Positions 1 through 7,285 of a stretch of 64,000 bases of DNA are shown here, piece by piece. The position numbers and the translations under genes are program-made. The notes beneath the pieces were generated by a model. That model was not told where the DNA came from. It ran no database searches and saw only the letters and a list, made by a program, of their open reading frames with translations. Source of the stretch: Iodidimonas nitroreducens (GTDB lineage Bacteria > Pseudomonadota > Alphaproteobacteria > Sphingomonadales > Rhodothalassiaceae); assembly GCA_000710935.1 (NCBI GenBank), contig BAYV01000004.1, positions 1-64,000 on the forward strand. The letters run 5' to 3'. Within the stretch, counting starts at the first letter, position 1. Each line of letters opens with the position of its first letter.

Positions 1-204
1 GATGAACGGATCGGCAAAGTCGAACGGATCGCCAACGAAGCCTCCGCTTTGGCACCCCTGATCGAACGCTGGAAAGATCAGGACCTGCTGGTGCTTTTCG
101 AGGCCACCGGTTCTTATGATAGCTGCCTGCGGCGGGCGCTGGCAGACGCTGCCATTCCCTTTGCCCGCGTCAACCCGGCCCCCGAGCCGGGGTCCACCTC
201 GTGA
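1..204 (+). pseudogene. IS110-family transposase, internal fragment
   Basis: Frame 1 is open from the window edge to a TGA at 202-204 and encodes about 67 residues. The translation contains FEATGSY and, further on, PFARVNP. Both are typical of the N-terminal DEDD catalytic domain of IS110 transposases, where the Glu of EATG is one of the acidic residues. Similarity stops after the RVNP codons (about position 177); the family would continue with an Arg/Gln-rich stretch, but here the frame reads into low-complexity CCCGGG-type DNA and stops. The gene is therefore broken on its 3' side. The 5' side lies outside the window, so the total length of the remnant is unknown. Confidence 0.75.
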
Positions 205-228
205 CGGGCTCGTGCGTGGCAAAGATGG

Positions 229-324
229 ATCCCGGGTCAAGCCCGGGATTACGATATTTGTGGCCCGGGATGACGCAAGCTGTGCCCCGGGATGAGGCAA
301 GTTGTGGCCCGGGATGACGAAAGA
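229..324. repeat. CCCGGG palindrome plus three 22-bp tandem repeats
   Basis: An inverted repeat with perfect 8-bp arms (ATCCCGGG / CCCGGGAT, 5-nt loop) lies at 229-249. It matches the alphaproteobacterial dispersed element built on 'ATCCCGGGTCAAGCCCGGGAT'-like sequence. It is followed by three tandem 22-bp copies at 259-280, 281-302 and 303-324, each starting TGTG and carrying CCCGGGATGA. The copies differ at a few positions only. The array directly abuts the point where IS110 similarity is lost. Confidence 0.75.
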
Positions 325-379
325 AGGGGGGCAACGGAAAGAATCAGGGCCTGCTGGTGGTTAGAGGCGGATCAGAGCC

Positions 380-814
380 TCATTTCGGCTCATTGCTTTC
401 GGGATCAATTGAAGCGAGCGCCTTGCCCGCGATATCTTTCACCGATTGGCCATAGCCGGAAGCCAGCCCCGCGCGGGGATTTTGTTCCAACTCAAGCACA
501 CGCCGATAAAGCGCTGCGGCTTCTTCCATGCGGCCGGTTTTTTGCAAAACCAGCGCCAGATTGATCAGCCGGTAAGGATCGTTTTCATCATAGGCCTCGG
601 TATTGCGCAGGCGTTGTTCTGCCTGATTGAAATCACCAAGCAAAATATCCTTCATGGCATAATGATCGGCAGTTGCGGGCTCGATGAGCGCCGCATTGCG
701 CGAGGCATGATAATCCGGCGCATCCGATACCGTTGCGCAGGCCGCTAAAGAGGCTATCGACAGCCCTAAGATGACAGGCCGTGCAAGAAGCCCAGAAATT
801 TTTGTTGTACGCAT
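380..814 (-). CDS. TPR-containing lipoprotein
   Basis: 144 residues. A lipoprotein signal peptide is visible: a positively charged N terminus, a hydrophobic stretch at about 12-24 and a lipobox ending in Cys26 (LAAC), so the mature protein should be lipid-anchored. Residues about 50-115 read as two tetratricopeptide-like helix pairs, with the pattern A-E-x2-L then N-L-A-L-V-L-x-K-x-G-x4-A-x2-L-Y. A role as a periplasmic scaffold or assembly partner is inferred from the fold only. It is transcribed away from the diguanylate cyclase stop, with 153 AT-rich bases between them. Function unknown. Confidence 0.7.
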   Translation of the reverse strand: MRTTKISGLLARPVILGLSIASLAACATVSDAPDYHASRNAALIEPATADHYAMKDILLGDFNQAEQRLRNTEAYDENDPYRLINLALVLQKTGRMEEAAALYRRVLELEQNPRAGLASGYGQSVKDIAGKALASIDPESNEPK

Positions 815-967
815 ATCATCTCTCCCGCAAATCTTTGTTACGGGGAAATGATAACTTCATGACAGCTATATGACAAATTCTTTATTTATGCACAATTTTT
901 CAAAGCCTAAATACATAAAAACAATAACTTGAAATTGAACGAATGGACAGTTTTATTGTCATCAGGC

Positions 968-2011
968 CTAACCGAATTGTTGTAATTGCGAATCCAGGGC
1001 CATTTCGATTCGATTTCGGCCATCGCGTTTGGCGCGATAAAGGGCTTCATCGGCCCGTTGAATGAAATCATCCAGCCGTTCGCCATGGATGAAGCTCGCC
1101 ACGCCGAAAGAGGCGGTGATTTTGCCATAGCTTTCTGATGTCAGCCGGTTTTTAAGGGCGCTTGCGGAAATGGATTGGCGAATATGTTCCGCCACAGTCA
1201 TAGCGCTTTCGGTTGAGGTTTGGGGGAGGATGGCGATGAATTCCTCGCCGCCATAGCGCACGGGCAGGTCTTTGCCTTTCAGGGTCAGCTTCAATTTCGC
1301 GGCAACGATCTTGAGAACTTCATCGCCGATTTTATGGCCATAGCGATCATTGAATTCTTTGAAATGATCAATATCCATCATGATGAGAGACAAAGTCTCG
1401 CCGCTTTCCGCCGCATCCATGGCGCTTGCTTTCAAGACATTGAGGAACTCACGCCGATTGGCAAGCCCCGTCAGAGGATCGGTGGTAGCGTCCTTGCGCA
1501 TCTGAACCAGCGACGAGCGTAATTCAGTGATTTCACAGCCCGTGACGCTGAGGTTTTTTTCAAGGCTGCTGCTGATTTCAGTGATCGCCCGCGCTTCTTT
1601 CAACAGGCCCAAAGCCAGCCTTTTGATTTCATCACCGCTGGCCAGATTGCCAGCTTCCGTTGACAGGCTGGCCACGCGCTTGCCAAATTTCTGGCTGCCC
1701 GCTTTGGTATCCTGCACATGGGTCAGAATCGTTTTGGCGATGGTTTCAAGGCGTTCGGTGGCTTCATGAACTTCCCGGCTGCCGCGTCCCGAGCCAAAAT
1801 ATTGTTCCGCGATCTCGGCATTGCGGTCTTCGTTGAAATCGCAACTATTGCTGATCAGCACATCGATGGTCGTTTTCAGACTCTGATTGCGGCCCGTGGC
1901 ATAGCTATACCAGATCTGGTAATTTTGTGGTGTAGGCGGAATTTTATGCTGTTTCATCAGCGCAAGGGCGCTTTGTGCGAATTCTTCTGCCTGATCCAAC
2001 CCGTCGTACAT
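968..2011 (-). CDS. GGDEF diguanylate cyclase, soluble
   Basis: 347 residues, predicted to make cyclic di-GMP from two GTP. The C-terminal GGDEF domain spans about 172-340: DPLTGLANRR near 178, the metal-binding MMDIDHFK near 211 and the active-site GGEEF at 254-258. The inhibitory-site position, five residues before GGEEF, reads KGKD (245-248) rather than RxxD, so product inhibition may be weakened. The N-terminal 165 residues are helical, carry no signal peptide or membrane segment, and resemble the unnamed input region found in many alphaproteobacterial cyclases (PPTPQNYQIWYSY near 25-37). It is divergent from thrB and probably has its own promoter in 2012-2237. Confidence 0.9.
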   Translation of the reverse strand: MYDGLDQAEEFAQSALALMKQHKIPPTPQNYQIWYSYATGRNQSLKTTIDVLISNSCDFNEDRNAEIAEQYFGSGRGSREVHEATERLETIAKTILTHVQDTKAGSQKFGKRVASLSTEAGNLASGDEIKRLALGLLKEARAITEISSSLEKNLSVTGCEITELRSSLVQMRKDATTDPLTGLANRREFLNVLKASAMDAAESGETLSLIMMDIDHFKEFNDRYGHKIGDEVLKIVAAKLKLTLKGKDLPVRYGGEEFIAILPQTSTESAMTVAEHIRQSISASALKNRLTSESYGKITASFGVASFIHGERLDDFIQRADEALYRAKRDGRNRIEMALDSQLQQFG

Positions 2012-2173
2012 ACTGACCGCCCTGAAATCATTCCTAGCCTTCTTATGCCAGAGACCCGTTAAGGAAAAATTGTAAGAGCAGGCAATTCAAAGGATATTAT
2101 GTTTGATTTTTTTGCATTTCCGCGCGCATAAATTCTAATCATTGATCAGTTTTTATCCCTGCTTTCATCTCTG

Positions 2174-2210
2174 GCCTTGCGGCAAGGCATAATTTTATGT
2201 CCATTATGCC
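2174..2210 (+). promoter_or_regulatory. Two overlapping inverted repeats in the thrB leader
   Basis: GCCTTG-cgg-CAAGGC (2174-2188) and GGCATAAT-9nt-ATTATGCC (2186-2210) have perfect arms of 6 and 8 bp. They share bases 2186-2188, so in RNA only one hairpin could form fully at a time. They end 27 bp before the thrB ATG. No leader peptide or Thr/Ile codon run was found. It may equally be a protein operator. Confidence 0.35.
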
Positions 2211-2237
2211 GCCCAAAGAGTCTATATCCGGGCACCT

Positions 2238-3197
2238 ATGGCCGTATTTACCACAGTTTCCGAAAGCGACCTTGCGCACTTCCTTGCCGATTATGATCTG
2301 GGCGAGGCGGTGACTCTGACGCCCATTGCCGAAGGTGTGGAAAATACCAATTACAAGCTTTTGACCAGCACCGGCCTTTATGTGCTGACCTTGTTCGAGC
2401 GGCGCACCCCTGCGGATGCCTTGCCTTATGTGGTGGATCTGATGCTGCAGCTCGATGCCCGGGCGGTGCCGGTGCCCCGGCCCATTGCCGATCGGGAAGG
2501 CCGGGCGCTCAAATCCCTGTGCCAACGCCCGGCTTTGATCGTCAGTTTTCTGGAAGGCAAATCCCTGCTCGATCCGGGGGTTGATGCCTGCCGCGAGGCG
2601 GGCGGCGGGCTGGCCCGGCTGCATCATGGGGCTGAGGGTTATGGCGGCTTTCGTCCCAATCCATTTGGGCTTTCAAGCTGGGGGCCATTGGCTGAAAGCT
2701 GCGAACAGGCAGCAGACCGCGCGGCCAAAAGGCGGCTGCCATCCATCTTGCGCGCCCTTGATCGGCTCACCGATAGTTGGCCCTATCATCTGCCGATGGG
2801 ATCGTGTCACACGGATTTTTTCCCCGATAATGTTTTTTTCAGCGATGGCCGCTTCAGCGGGGTGATCGATTTTTATTTTTCCTGCGATGAATTGCGCGCC
2901 TATGATCTGGCGGTGGCCTTGGCCTCATGGTGTTTTGATGCGCAAAATCGCTTTGTGCCGCGCCGCGCCGAAGCGATGATCGCGGGCTATAGCGCACGGC
3001 GTGGCCTTTCGGCGGATGAGCGGGTGGCCCTGCCTTTATTATGCTTAGGCGCTGCGGTGCGCTTTACCCTCACGCGGCTTTATGATCGCCTGCATCCACA
3101 AAATGATGCGCTGGTGAAGGAAAAAGACCCCGAGGAATTTGCCACCCGCATGGATCTTTTCTACGACATGACAACAGCCGGAAAAGGGCTTTTCTGA
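2238..3197 (+). CDS. thrB: Homoserine kinase (ThrB, APH-fold type)
   Basis: 319 residues. Phosphorylates L-homoserine to O-phosphohomoserine, the substrate of threonine synthase. It belongs to the aminoglycoside-phosphotransferase-fold type of homoserine kinase, not the GHMP type. Visible features are the nucleotide-binding N-lobe (EGVENTNYKL at about 32-41), the catalytic loop CHTDFFPDN (190-198, with His191, Asp193 and Asn198) and the metal-binding Asp211 in GVIDFYF. Length is normal for the family. The start ATG at 2238 has only a weak Shine-Dalgarno. The stop codon overlaps the thrC start (TGATG), so the pair is translationally coupled. Confidence 0.93.
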   Translation: MAVFTTVSESDLAHFLADYDLGEAVTLTPIAEGVENTNYKLLTSTGLYVLTLFERRTPADALPYVVDLMLQLDARAVPVPRPIADREGRALKSLCQRPALIVSFLEGKSLLDPGVDACREAGGGLARLHHGAEGYGGFRPNPFGLSSWGPLAESCEQAADRAAKRRLPSILRALDRLTDSWPYHLPMGSCHTDFFPDNVFFSDGRFSGVIDFYFSCDELRAYDLAVALASWCFDAQNRFVPRRAEAMIAGYSARRGLSADERVALPLLCLGAAVRFTLTRLYDRLHPQNDALVKEKDPEEFATRMDLFYDMTTAGKGLF

Positions 3198-4573
3198 TGC
3201 GCTATACCAGCACCCGGGCGGATTTGGATATTGATTTTGCAACGGTGGTGGCCAGTGGCCTAGCGCCCGGCGGCGGGCTTTATCTGCCCCAAAGCTGGCC
3301 CCATATCGATCAAGCCGAACTGGAGCGGCTGGGGGCGGGCAGCTATGCCCAAGCCTTGGCTTTTGTGGGGGGGCTGTTTGATGGCGGCGCGCTTTCCGCT
3401 GCAGCCTGGCAGGAAATTGCCCATAAAGCTTTGGCCGGATTTCGCCATTCTGCCATTGCCCCCCTCAATCAGCTTGGTGCTGATCATTGGCTTTTGGAGC
3501 TGTTTCACGGCCCCACTTTATCTTTTAAGGATTATGGCCTTCAGCCCCTGTCGCAATTGCTGGCGGCTTTATCGGCGCATAAGGCGCGCAAGCTGTTTAT
3601 TCTGGGGGCCACATCGGGGGATACCGGCTCGGCGGCGATTGCCGCTTTCCGGGGGCAGCCGGGGGCGCGGATTGTGATCCTGCATCCCCATGGCCGGGTA
3701 TCAGAGGTGCAAAGACGGCAGATGACAACGGTGGATGATGCCAATGTTCTCAATCTGGCGGTGGAAGGCAGCTTTGATGATTGCCAGCGCTTTGCCAAAG
3801 CGCTTCTGGCCGAGCGTGCCGAACGCACTGACGAGGCGGTGTTGTCGGTCAATTCCATCAATTGGGGGCGGCTTTTATTCCAAACCGCCTATTATGTGTA
3901 TATCGGTGCGCAGATGGCGCGGGCAGGCCGGGCCTTTGCCGTGGCGGTGCCAAGTGGCAATTTCGGCAATGCCTTATCGGCCTTGATTGCCGCAAAAATG
4001 GGGGTGCCGATCCGTCATCTGATCGTGGCCACCAATGCCAATGATGCCTTGAGCCGGATTTTTACCGAAGGCAAAACAACCCGTGGGCCGGTGCGCCAAA
4101 CCCTCAGCCCGGCGATGGATATTCAAATTCCCAGCAATCTCGAACGCCTGTTGTTCCTGCTCAATGGCTGCGATGCAACGAAAACCGCCGCGCAAATGGC
4201 GGATATGGCGGAAAGCGGGCATCTTGCCTTGCCGCAAAACTGGGCCGATGATCTGCCCTTCAGCCTTGAAGCCCATGCGGTGGATGATGCTGAAATTCTG
4301 CAAACTATCCGCGAAACCTTTGCCGGAACCGACCGGATCATCGATCCCCATACGGCGGTAGCGGTGGCGGCGGCCCATCGCGCAAAAGGGGCGGCGGGCT
4401 GTGCTGTTCTGTCGGTTTCCACTGCCCATCCGGCAAAATTTCCCGATGCGGTGGAGCAGGCCCTTGGTTTTGCGCCGCCCGTGCCCGAGCCTTTGGCCCG
4501 GGTTTATGATGCGCCGGAACGCTTTGAAATCGTGCCCTCAAGCCTTGATGCCGTGCGCGCTGCTATCGGCTGA
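3197..4573 (+). CDS. thrC: Threonine synthase
   Basis: 458 residues. A PLP enzyme converting O-phosphohomoserine to L-threonine in the cytosol. The N-terminal YTSTRG-like opening (MRYTSTRADL), the PLP lysine Lys111 in HGPTLSFKDYGLQPL, the ATSGDTGSAA phosphate-binding loop near 138-147 and the SVNSINWGRLLFQ block are all characteristic of the longer bacterial/fungal ThrC subtype. Its start overlaps the thrB stop by one base. The 148 bases downstream lead into the hipBA operators. No clear terminator was seen after the gene. Confidence 0.95.
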   Translation: MRYTSTRADLDIDFATVVASGLAPGGGLYLPQSWPHIDQAELERLGAGSYAQALAFVGGLFDGGALSAAAWQEIAHKALAGFRHSAIAPLNQLGADHWLLELFHGPTLSFKDYGLQPLSQLLAALSAHKARKLFILGATSGDTGSAAIAAFRGQPGARIVILHPHGRVSEVQRRQMTTVDDANVLNLAVEGSFDDCQRFAKALLAERAERTDEAVLSVNSINWGRLLFQTAYYVYIGAQMARAGRAFAVAVPSGNFGNALSALIAAKMGVPIRHLIVATNANDALSRIFTEGKTTRGPVRQTLSPAMDIQIPSNLERLLFLLNGCDATKTAAQMADMAESGHLALPQNWADDLPFSLEAHAVDDAEILQTIRETFAGTDRIIDPHTAVAVAAAHRAKGAAGCAVLSVSTAHPAKFPDAVEQALGFAPPVPEPLARVYDAPERFEIVPSSLDAVRAAIG

Positions 4574-4604
4574 GGGGTCGAAATGACGAAAAAACGGATT
4601 ATTT

Positions 4605-4715
4605 TCCCGCTCGGGACTATTTCAGACCTGTGAGCCACTTCAAGATAGAAATTTTCCCGTTCGGGATATTTTTATAGACAGCCTTCAGGAATCCATGATA
4701 CTTTCCCGTTCGGTA
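4605..4715. promoter_or_regulatory. Three evenly spaced HipB-type operator palindromes
   Basis: The inverted repeat TCCCG-nn-CGGGA occurs at 4605-4616 (TCCCGCTCGGGA) and 4655-4666 (TCCCGTTCGGGA), with a third copy differing by one base at 4704-4715 (TCCCGTTCGGTA). Centre-to-centre spacing is 50 and 49 bp. Each is preceded by A/T-rich TTT. The third ends 6 bp before the preferred hipB start. HipB antitoxins are known to autorepress through arrays of TCC/GGA-type palindromes, so these are the likely operators. Confidence 0.75.
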
Positions 4716-4721
4716 AAGATC

Positions 4722-4979
4722 ATGACAAGACGCAACCTTACCACCGCTGATATCGGCGACATCGTCCGAACCACTCGCAAGGCCGCTGGCCTGCGGCAGG
4801 ATGAGCTTGCGGGCGCGGCTGGCGTCGGCCTGCGCTTCATCGTCGATCTTGAAGCAGGCAAGCCGACCGCGCAAATCGGTAAGGCGCTTCTGGTCCTGGC
4901 GGCGCTGGGATGCTCGCTCGATATCATACCGCCGCCCAACACCAAAGGAGTTCGACCCAAAGGCCCTCAGACGCCATGA
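4722..4979 (+). CDS. hipB: HipB-like XRE-family antitoxin
   Basis: 85 residues from ATG 4722. A helix-turn-helix repressor expected to bind and neutralise HipA and to repress its own operon. The XRE helix-turn-helix spans about 8-62: DIGDIVRTTRKAAGLRQDELAGAAG, then the recognition helix VGLRFIVDLEAGK. A start nine codons upstream (ATG 4695) is open but would place operator 3 inside the coding sequence; the 4722 start, preceded by GGTAAAG, is preferred. The stop overlaps the hipA start (ATGA at 4976-4979). Codon choice here and in hipA (more GAC, CTC, TCG) differs from the GAT-rich neighbours, which suggests acquisition. Confidence 0.85.
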   Translation: MTRRNLTTADIGDIVRTTRKAAGLRQDELAGAAGVGLRFIVDLEAGKPTAQIGKALLVLAALGCSLDIIPPPNTKGVRPKGPQTP

Positions 4980-6274
4980 TACGCACCCTTGATATCTGGT
5001 GGAACGGGCGCCTGGTGGGCCAGTTGACGCAAAACCAGCATGGCGAACTCGGCTTCGCCTATGCGCAGGCGTGGCTCGACGACGAGGATGCGCAGCCCTT
5101 GTCCGCTTCGCTGCCCAAGCGGGCAGAGTCGTTTACGCGCCGCGAATGCCGCCCGTTCTTTGGCGGGTTGCTGCCGGAAGAAAGCCAGCGCGATGCGGCG
5201 GCTCAGGCACTTGGCGTGTCGCGCGCCAATGATTTTGCCCTTCTTGATCGTCTTGGCGGCGATGTCGCGGGCGCGCTCCAACTCCTGCCACCCGGCGAAA
5301 ATCCGGCTCGTCTTGCCTCCGAACAGCCGCCAATTCCGCTTGACGATGCGGGCCTGATCCGGGTGTTGGATGCGCTTCCCCGCCGCCCGCTGCTCGCAGG
5401 CGAAGACGGGCTGCGCCTCTCTCTCGCGGGGGCGCAATCGAAGCTGCCGGTGGTTCTGGTGGATGGCGCAGTGGCCTTGCCTGCCCCCGGCCAACCCACG
5501 ACGCATATTCTCAAGCCCCCGATATCGCGCCTCAAAGCCACGACCGAGAACGAGGCCTTCGTGATGCGCCTTGCGGCCGCAATCGGTCTCGATGTTGCGC
5601 CGGTCGAAGCGCGTATCATAGAGGGTCGAACGTTTCTGCTGATCAAGCGCTATGACCGTGCCTTCGGCCCCGGTGGCATGGTGCGCCGGATCCATCAGGA
5701 GGATTTCTGTCAGGCGCTCGGCGTGCCGACGGAAACCAAATATGCCAGTGAGGGCGGCCCGACCTTCAAGGATGGCTTCGCGCTGCTCCGCCGCATCGCC
5801 GCAAGGCCCGCTGTCGATGTGCTGAAGCTTTTGGATGCGGTGATTTTCAATGTGATCGCCGGGAATGCCGATGCGCATGGCAAGAATTTCTCGATCCTTT
5901 ATGATGCCAAAGGCCCGCGCCTCGCCCCGCTCTATGATCTGCTGGCAACCCTTGCCTATCCTGATCTCTCGCTGAAATTCGCCATGAAGATCGGGAAGCG
6001 CGCCACGCTAGCCGAATTGGATGCAAAGAGCTGGGCAGCCTTTGCGGCGGACGCGGGGCTGGGCCTCCCCTTGATCCGCCGGAGGATCAAAGAGATCAGC
6101 CAAAGCGTGATCGCGCGAACAGGCGATGTTGCGGCCGGGTTGGCCCGCCCTGGCTTTGACCAGACGGCTATCGAAAGCTTTGCCGAAATGATGTGCGCGC
6201 GAGCGGAGCGCTGCGCTTTGACCTCCCTGAAACGAGGCGATGACAGCCCGCTTTTTTCCCGGCACAGTGGGTGA
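4976..6274 (+). CDS. hipA: HipA serine/threonine kinase toxin
   Basis: 432 residues from ATG 4976. The type II toxin of a HipBA pair; the E. coli homologue phosphorylates glutamyl-tRNA synthetase and induces persistence, but the target here is not shown. Key motifs are intact: the glycine-rich/autophosphorylation segment LRLSLAGAQSK (Ser149 aligns with E. coli Ser150), the ATP-site lysine Lys180 (THILKPP), the catalytic loop GNADAHGKNFS (Asp299, Asn304) and the metal-binding Asp321 (YDLLAT). Length matches E. coli HipA (440). The longer open frame starting at 4910 overlaps hipB and is rejected in favour of the ATGA-coupled start. The toxin looks catalytically intact. Confidence 0.93.
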   Translation: MIRTLDIWWNGRLVGQLTQNQHGELGFAYAQAWLDDEDAQPLSASLPKRAESFTRRECRPFFGGLLPEESQRDAAAQALGVSRANDFALLDRLGGDVAGALQLLPPGENPARLASEQPPIPLDDAGLIRVLDALPRRPLLAGEDGLRLSLAGAQSKLPVVLVDGAVALPAPGQPTTHILKPPISRLKATTENEAFVMRLAAAIGLDVAPVEARIIEGRTFLLIKRYDRAFGPGGMVRRIHQEDFCQALGVPTETKYASEGGPTFKDGFALLRRIAARPAVDVLKLLDAVIFNVIAGNADAHGKNFSILYDAKGPRLAPLYDLLATLAYPDLSLKFAMKIGKRATLAELDAKSWAAFAADAGLGLPLIRRRIKEISQSVIARTGDVAAGLARPGFDQTAIESFAEMMCARAERCALTSLKRGDDSPLFSRHSG

Positions 6275-6308
6275 AGCCTATCGGATTGTGCAAAAGGAGA
6301 CCTGCCCC

Positions 6309-7241
6309 ATGACCATGCCCGCTGCCCTTAAGGGGCGCTTGCGCCTGCCGGTGATCGCCGCGCCGATGTTTCTCGTTTCCGGCCCGGAACTGGTGATTGC
6401 CTGCTGCAATGCCGGGGTGATCGGCACTTTTCCCAGCCTCAATGCCCGGCCCATCGAACAGCTTGATGGCTGGCTTCAGGATATGGAAAAGCGCCGAACC
6501 CCTGATGCCGCGCCTTTCGGGGTCAATCTTATCGTTCATCGATCCAATAGCCGTTTGGCCGAAGATACAGCCCTTGTGGTGGCGCATCAGGTGCCCATCG
6601 TGATTACATCGGTGGGACATCCGGGCGATATTGTGGCCCAGGTTCATGCTTATGGCGGGCTGGTTTTTCATGATGTGATCAATATGCGCCATGCCCAAAA
6701 GGCCATCGAAGCCGGGGTGGATGGCATCATCGCCGTGTGCGCCGGGGCCGGTGGCCATGCCGGGCAGCTTAGCCCCTTTGCTTTCATCCCCAAGCTGCGC
6801 GAACAGTTTGATGGGGCGATCATTCTGGCGGGCAGCATGTCCGATGGAAAGGGGGTGCGGGCCGCCGAAATTCTGGGCGCGGATTTTGCCTATCTGGGTA
6901 CGCGCTTCATCGCCACCCGCGAAAGCATGGCCGATCAGGCCTATAAAGAAATGATCGTGCAATCGGATATCAGCGATATCGTCTATACCGATCAGGTGTC
7001 TGGGATCATGGGCAATTTTCTGGCCCCCAGCCTTGCGGCGGCGGGGGTTGATCCCACCCCGGGGGCAGTCGCTAAATCGGTGGATATGGATTTATCCATG
7101 CGCGAAACCGGCGAGAAGAAAAAAGGCAAGGCCTGGAAATCGATCTGGAGCGCGGGCCAGGGCGTGGGCGGTATCAGCGATTGCCCCTCGGTTCAGGACC
7201 TTGTGGATAAATTGGCGGCGGACTATGAAAACGCCGGATAA
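6309..7241 (+). CDS. Nitronate monooxygenase (NMO/2-nitropropane dioxygenase family)
   Basis: 310 residues from ATG 6309, which has AAGGAGA at 6294-6300. An open extension back to 6240 overlaps hipA and is not used. A flavin-dependent TIM-barrel enzyme that oxidises nitronates such as propionate 3-nitronate. Visible are LPVIAAPMFLVSG at the first beta strand, the conserved AGAGGHAG loop (145-152) that carries the catalytic His, and the FMN-phosphate region (GSMSDGKGVRAAEILGADF, then YLGTRF). True substrate is uncertain because the family includes unrelated flavin enzymes. It is separated from hipA by 34 bp. Confidence 0.88.
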   Translation: MTMPAALKGRLRLPVIAAPMFLVSGPELVIACCNAGVIGTFPSLNARPIEQLDGWLQDMEKRRTPDAAPFGVNLIVHRSNSRLAEDTALVVAHQVPIVITSVGHPGDIVAQVHAYGGLVFHDVINMRHAQKAIEAGVDGIIAVCAGAGGHAGQLSPFAFIPKLREQFDGAIILAGSMSDGKGVRAAEILGADFAYLGTRFIATRESMADQAYKEMIVQSDISDIVYTDQVSGIMGNFLAPSLAAAGVDPTPGAVAKSVDMDLSMRETGEKKKGKAWKSIWSAGQGVGGISDCPSVQDLVDKLAADYENAG

Positions 7242-7285
7242 AATGTTCTTGATATGTTCTGTTCTGTCCCTTATCATCAGGCATT

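Noticed and set aside
2012-2237. Threonine attenuator leader peptide
   Set aside because: No short frame with a run of Thr or Ile codons precedes the hairpins.
4967-5878. Minus-strand open frame of about 303 codons
   Set aside because: Antisense to hipA, which is intact.
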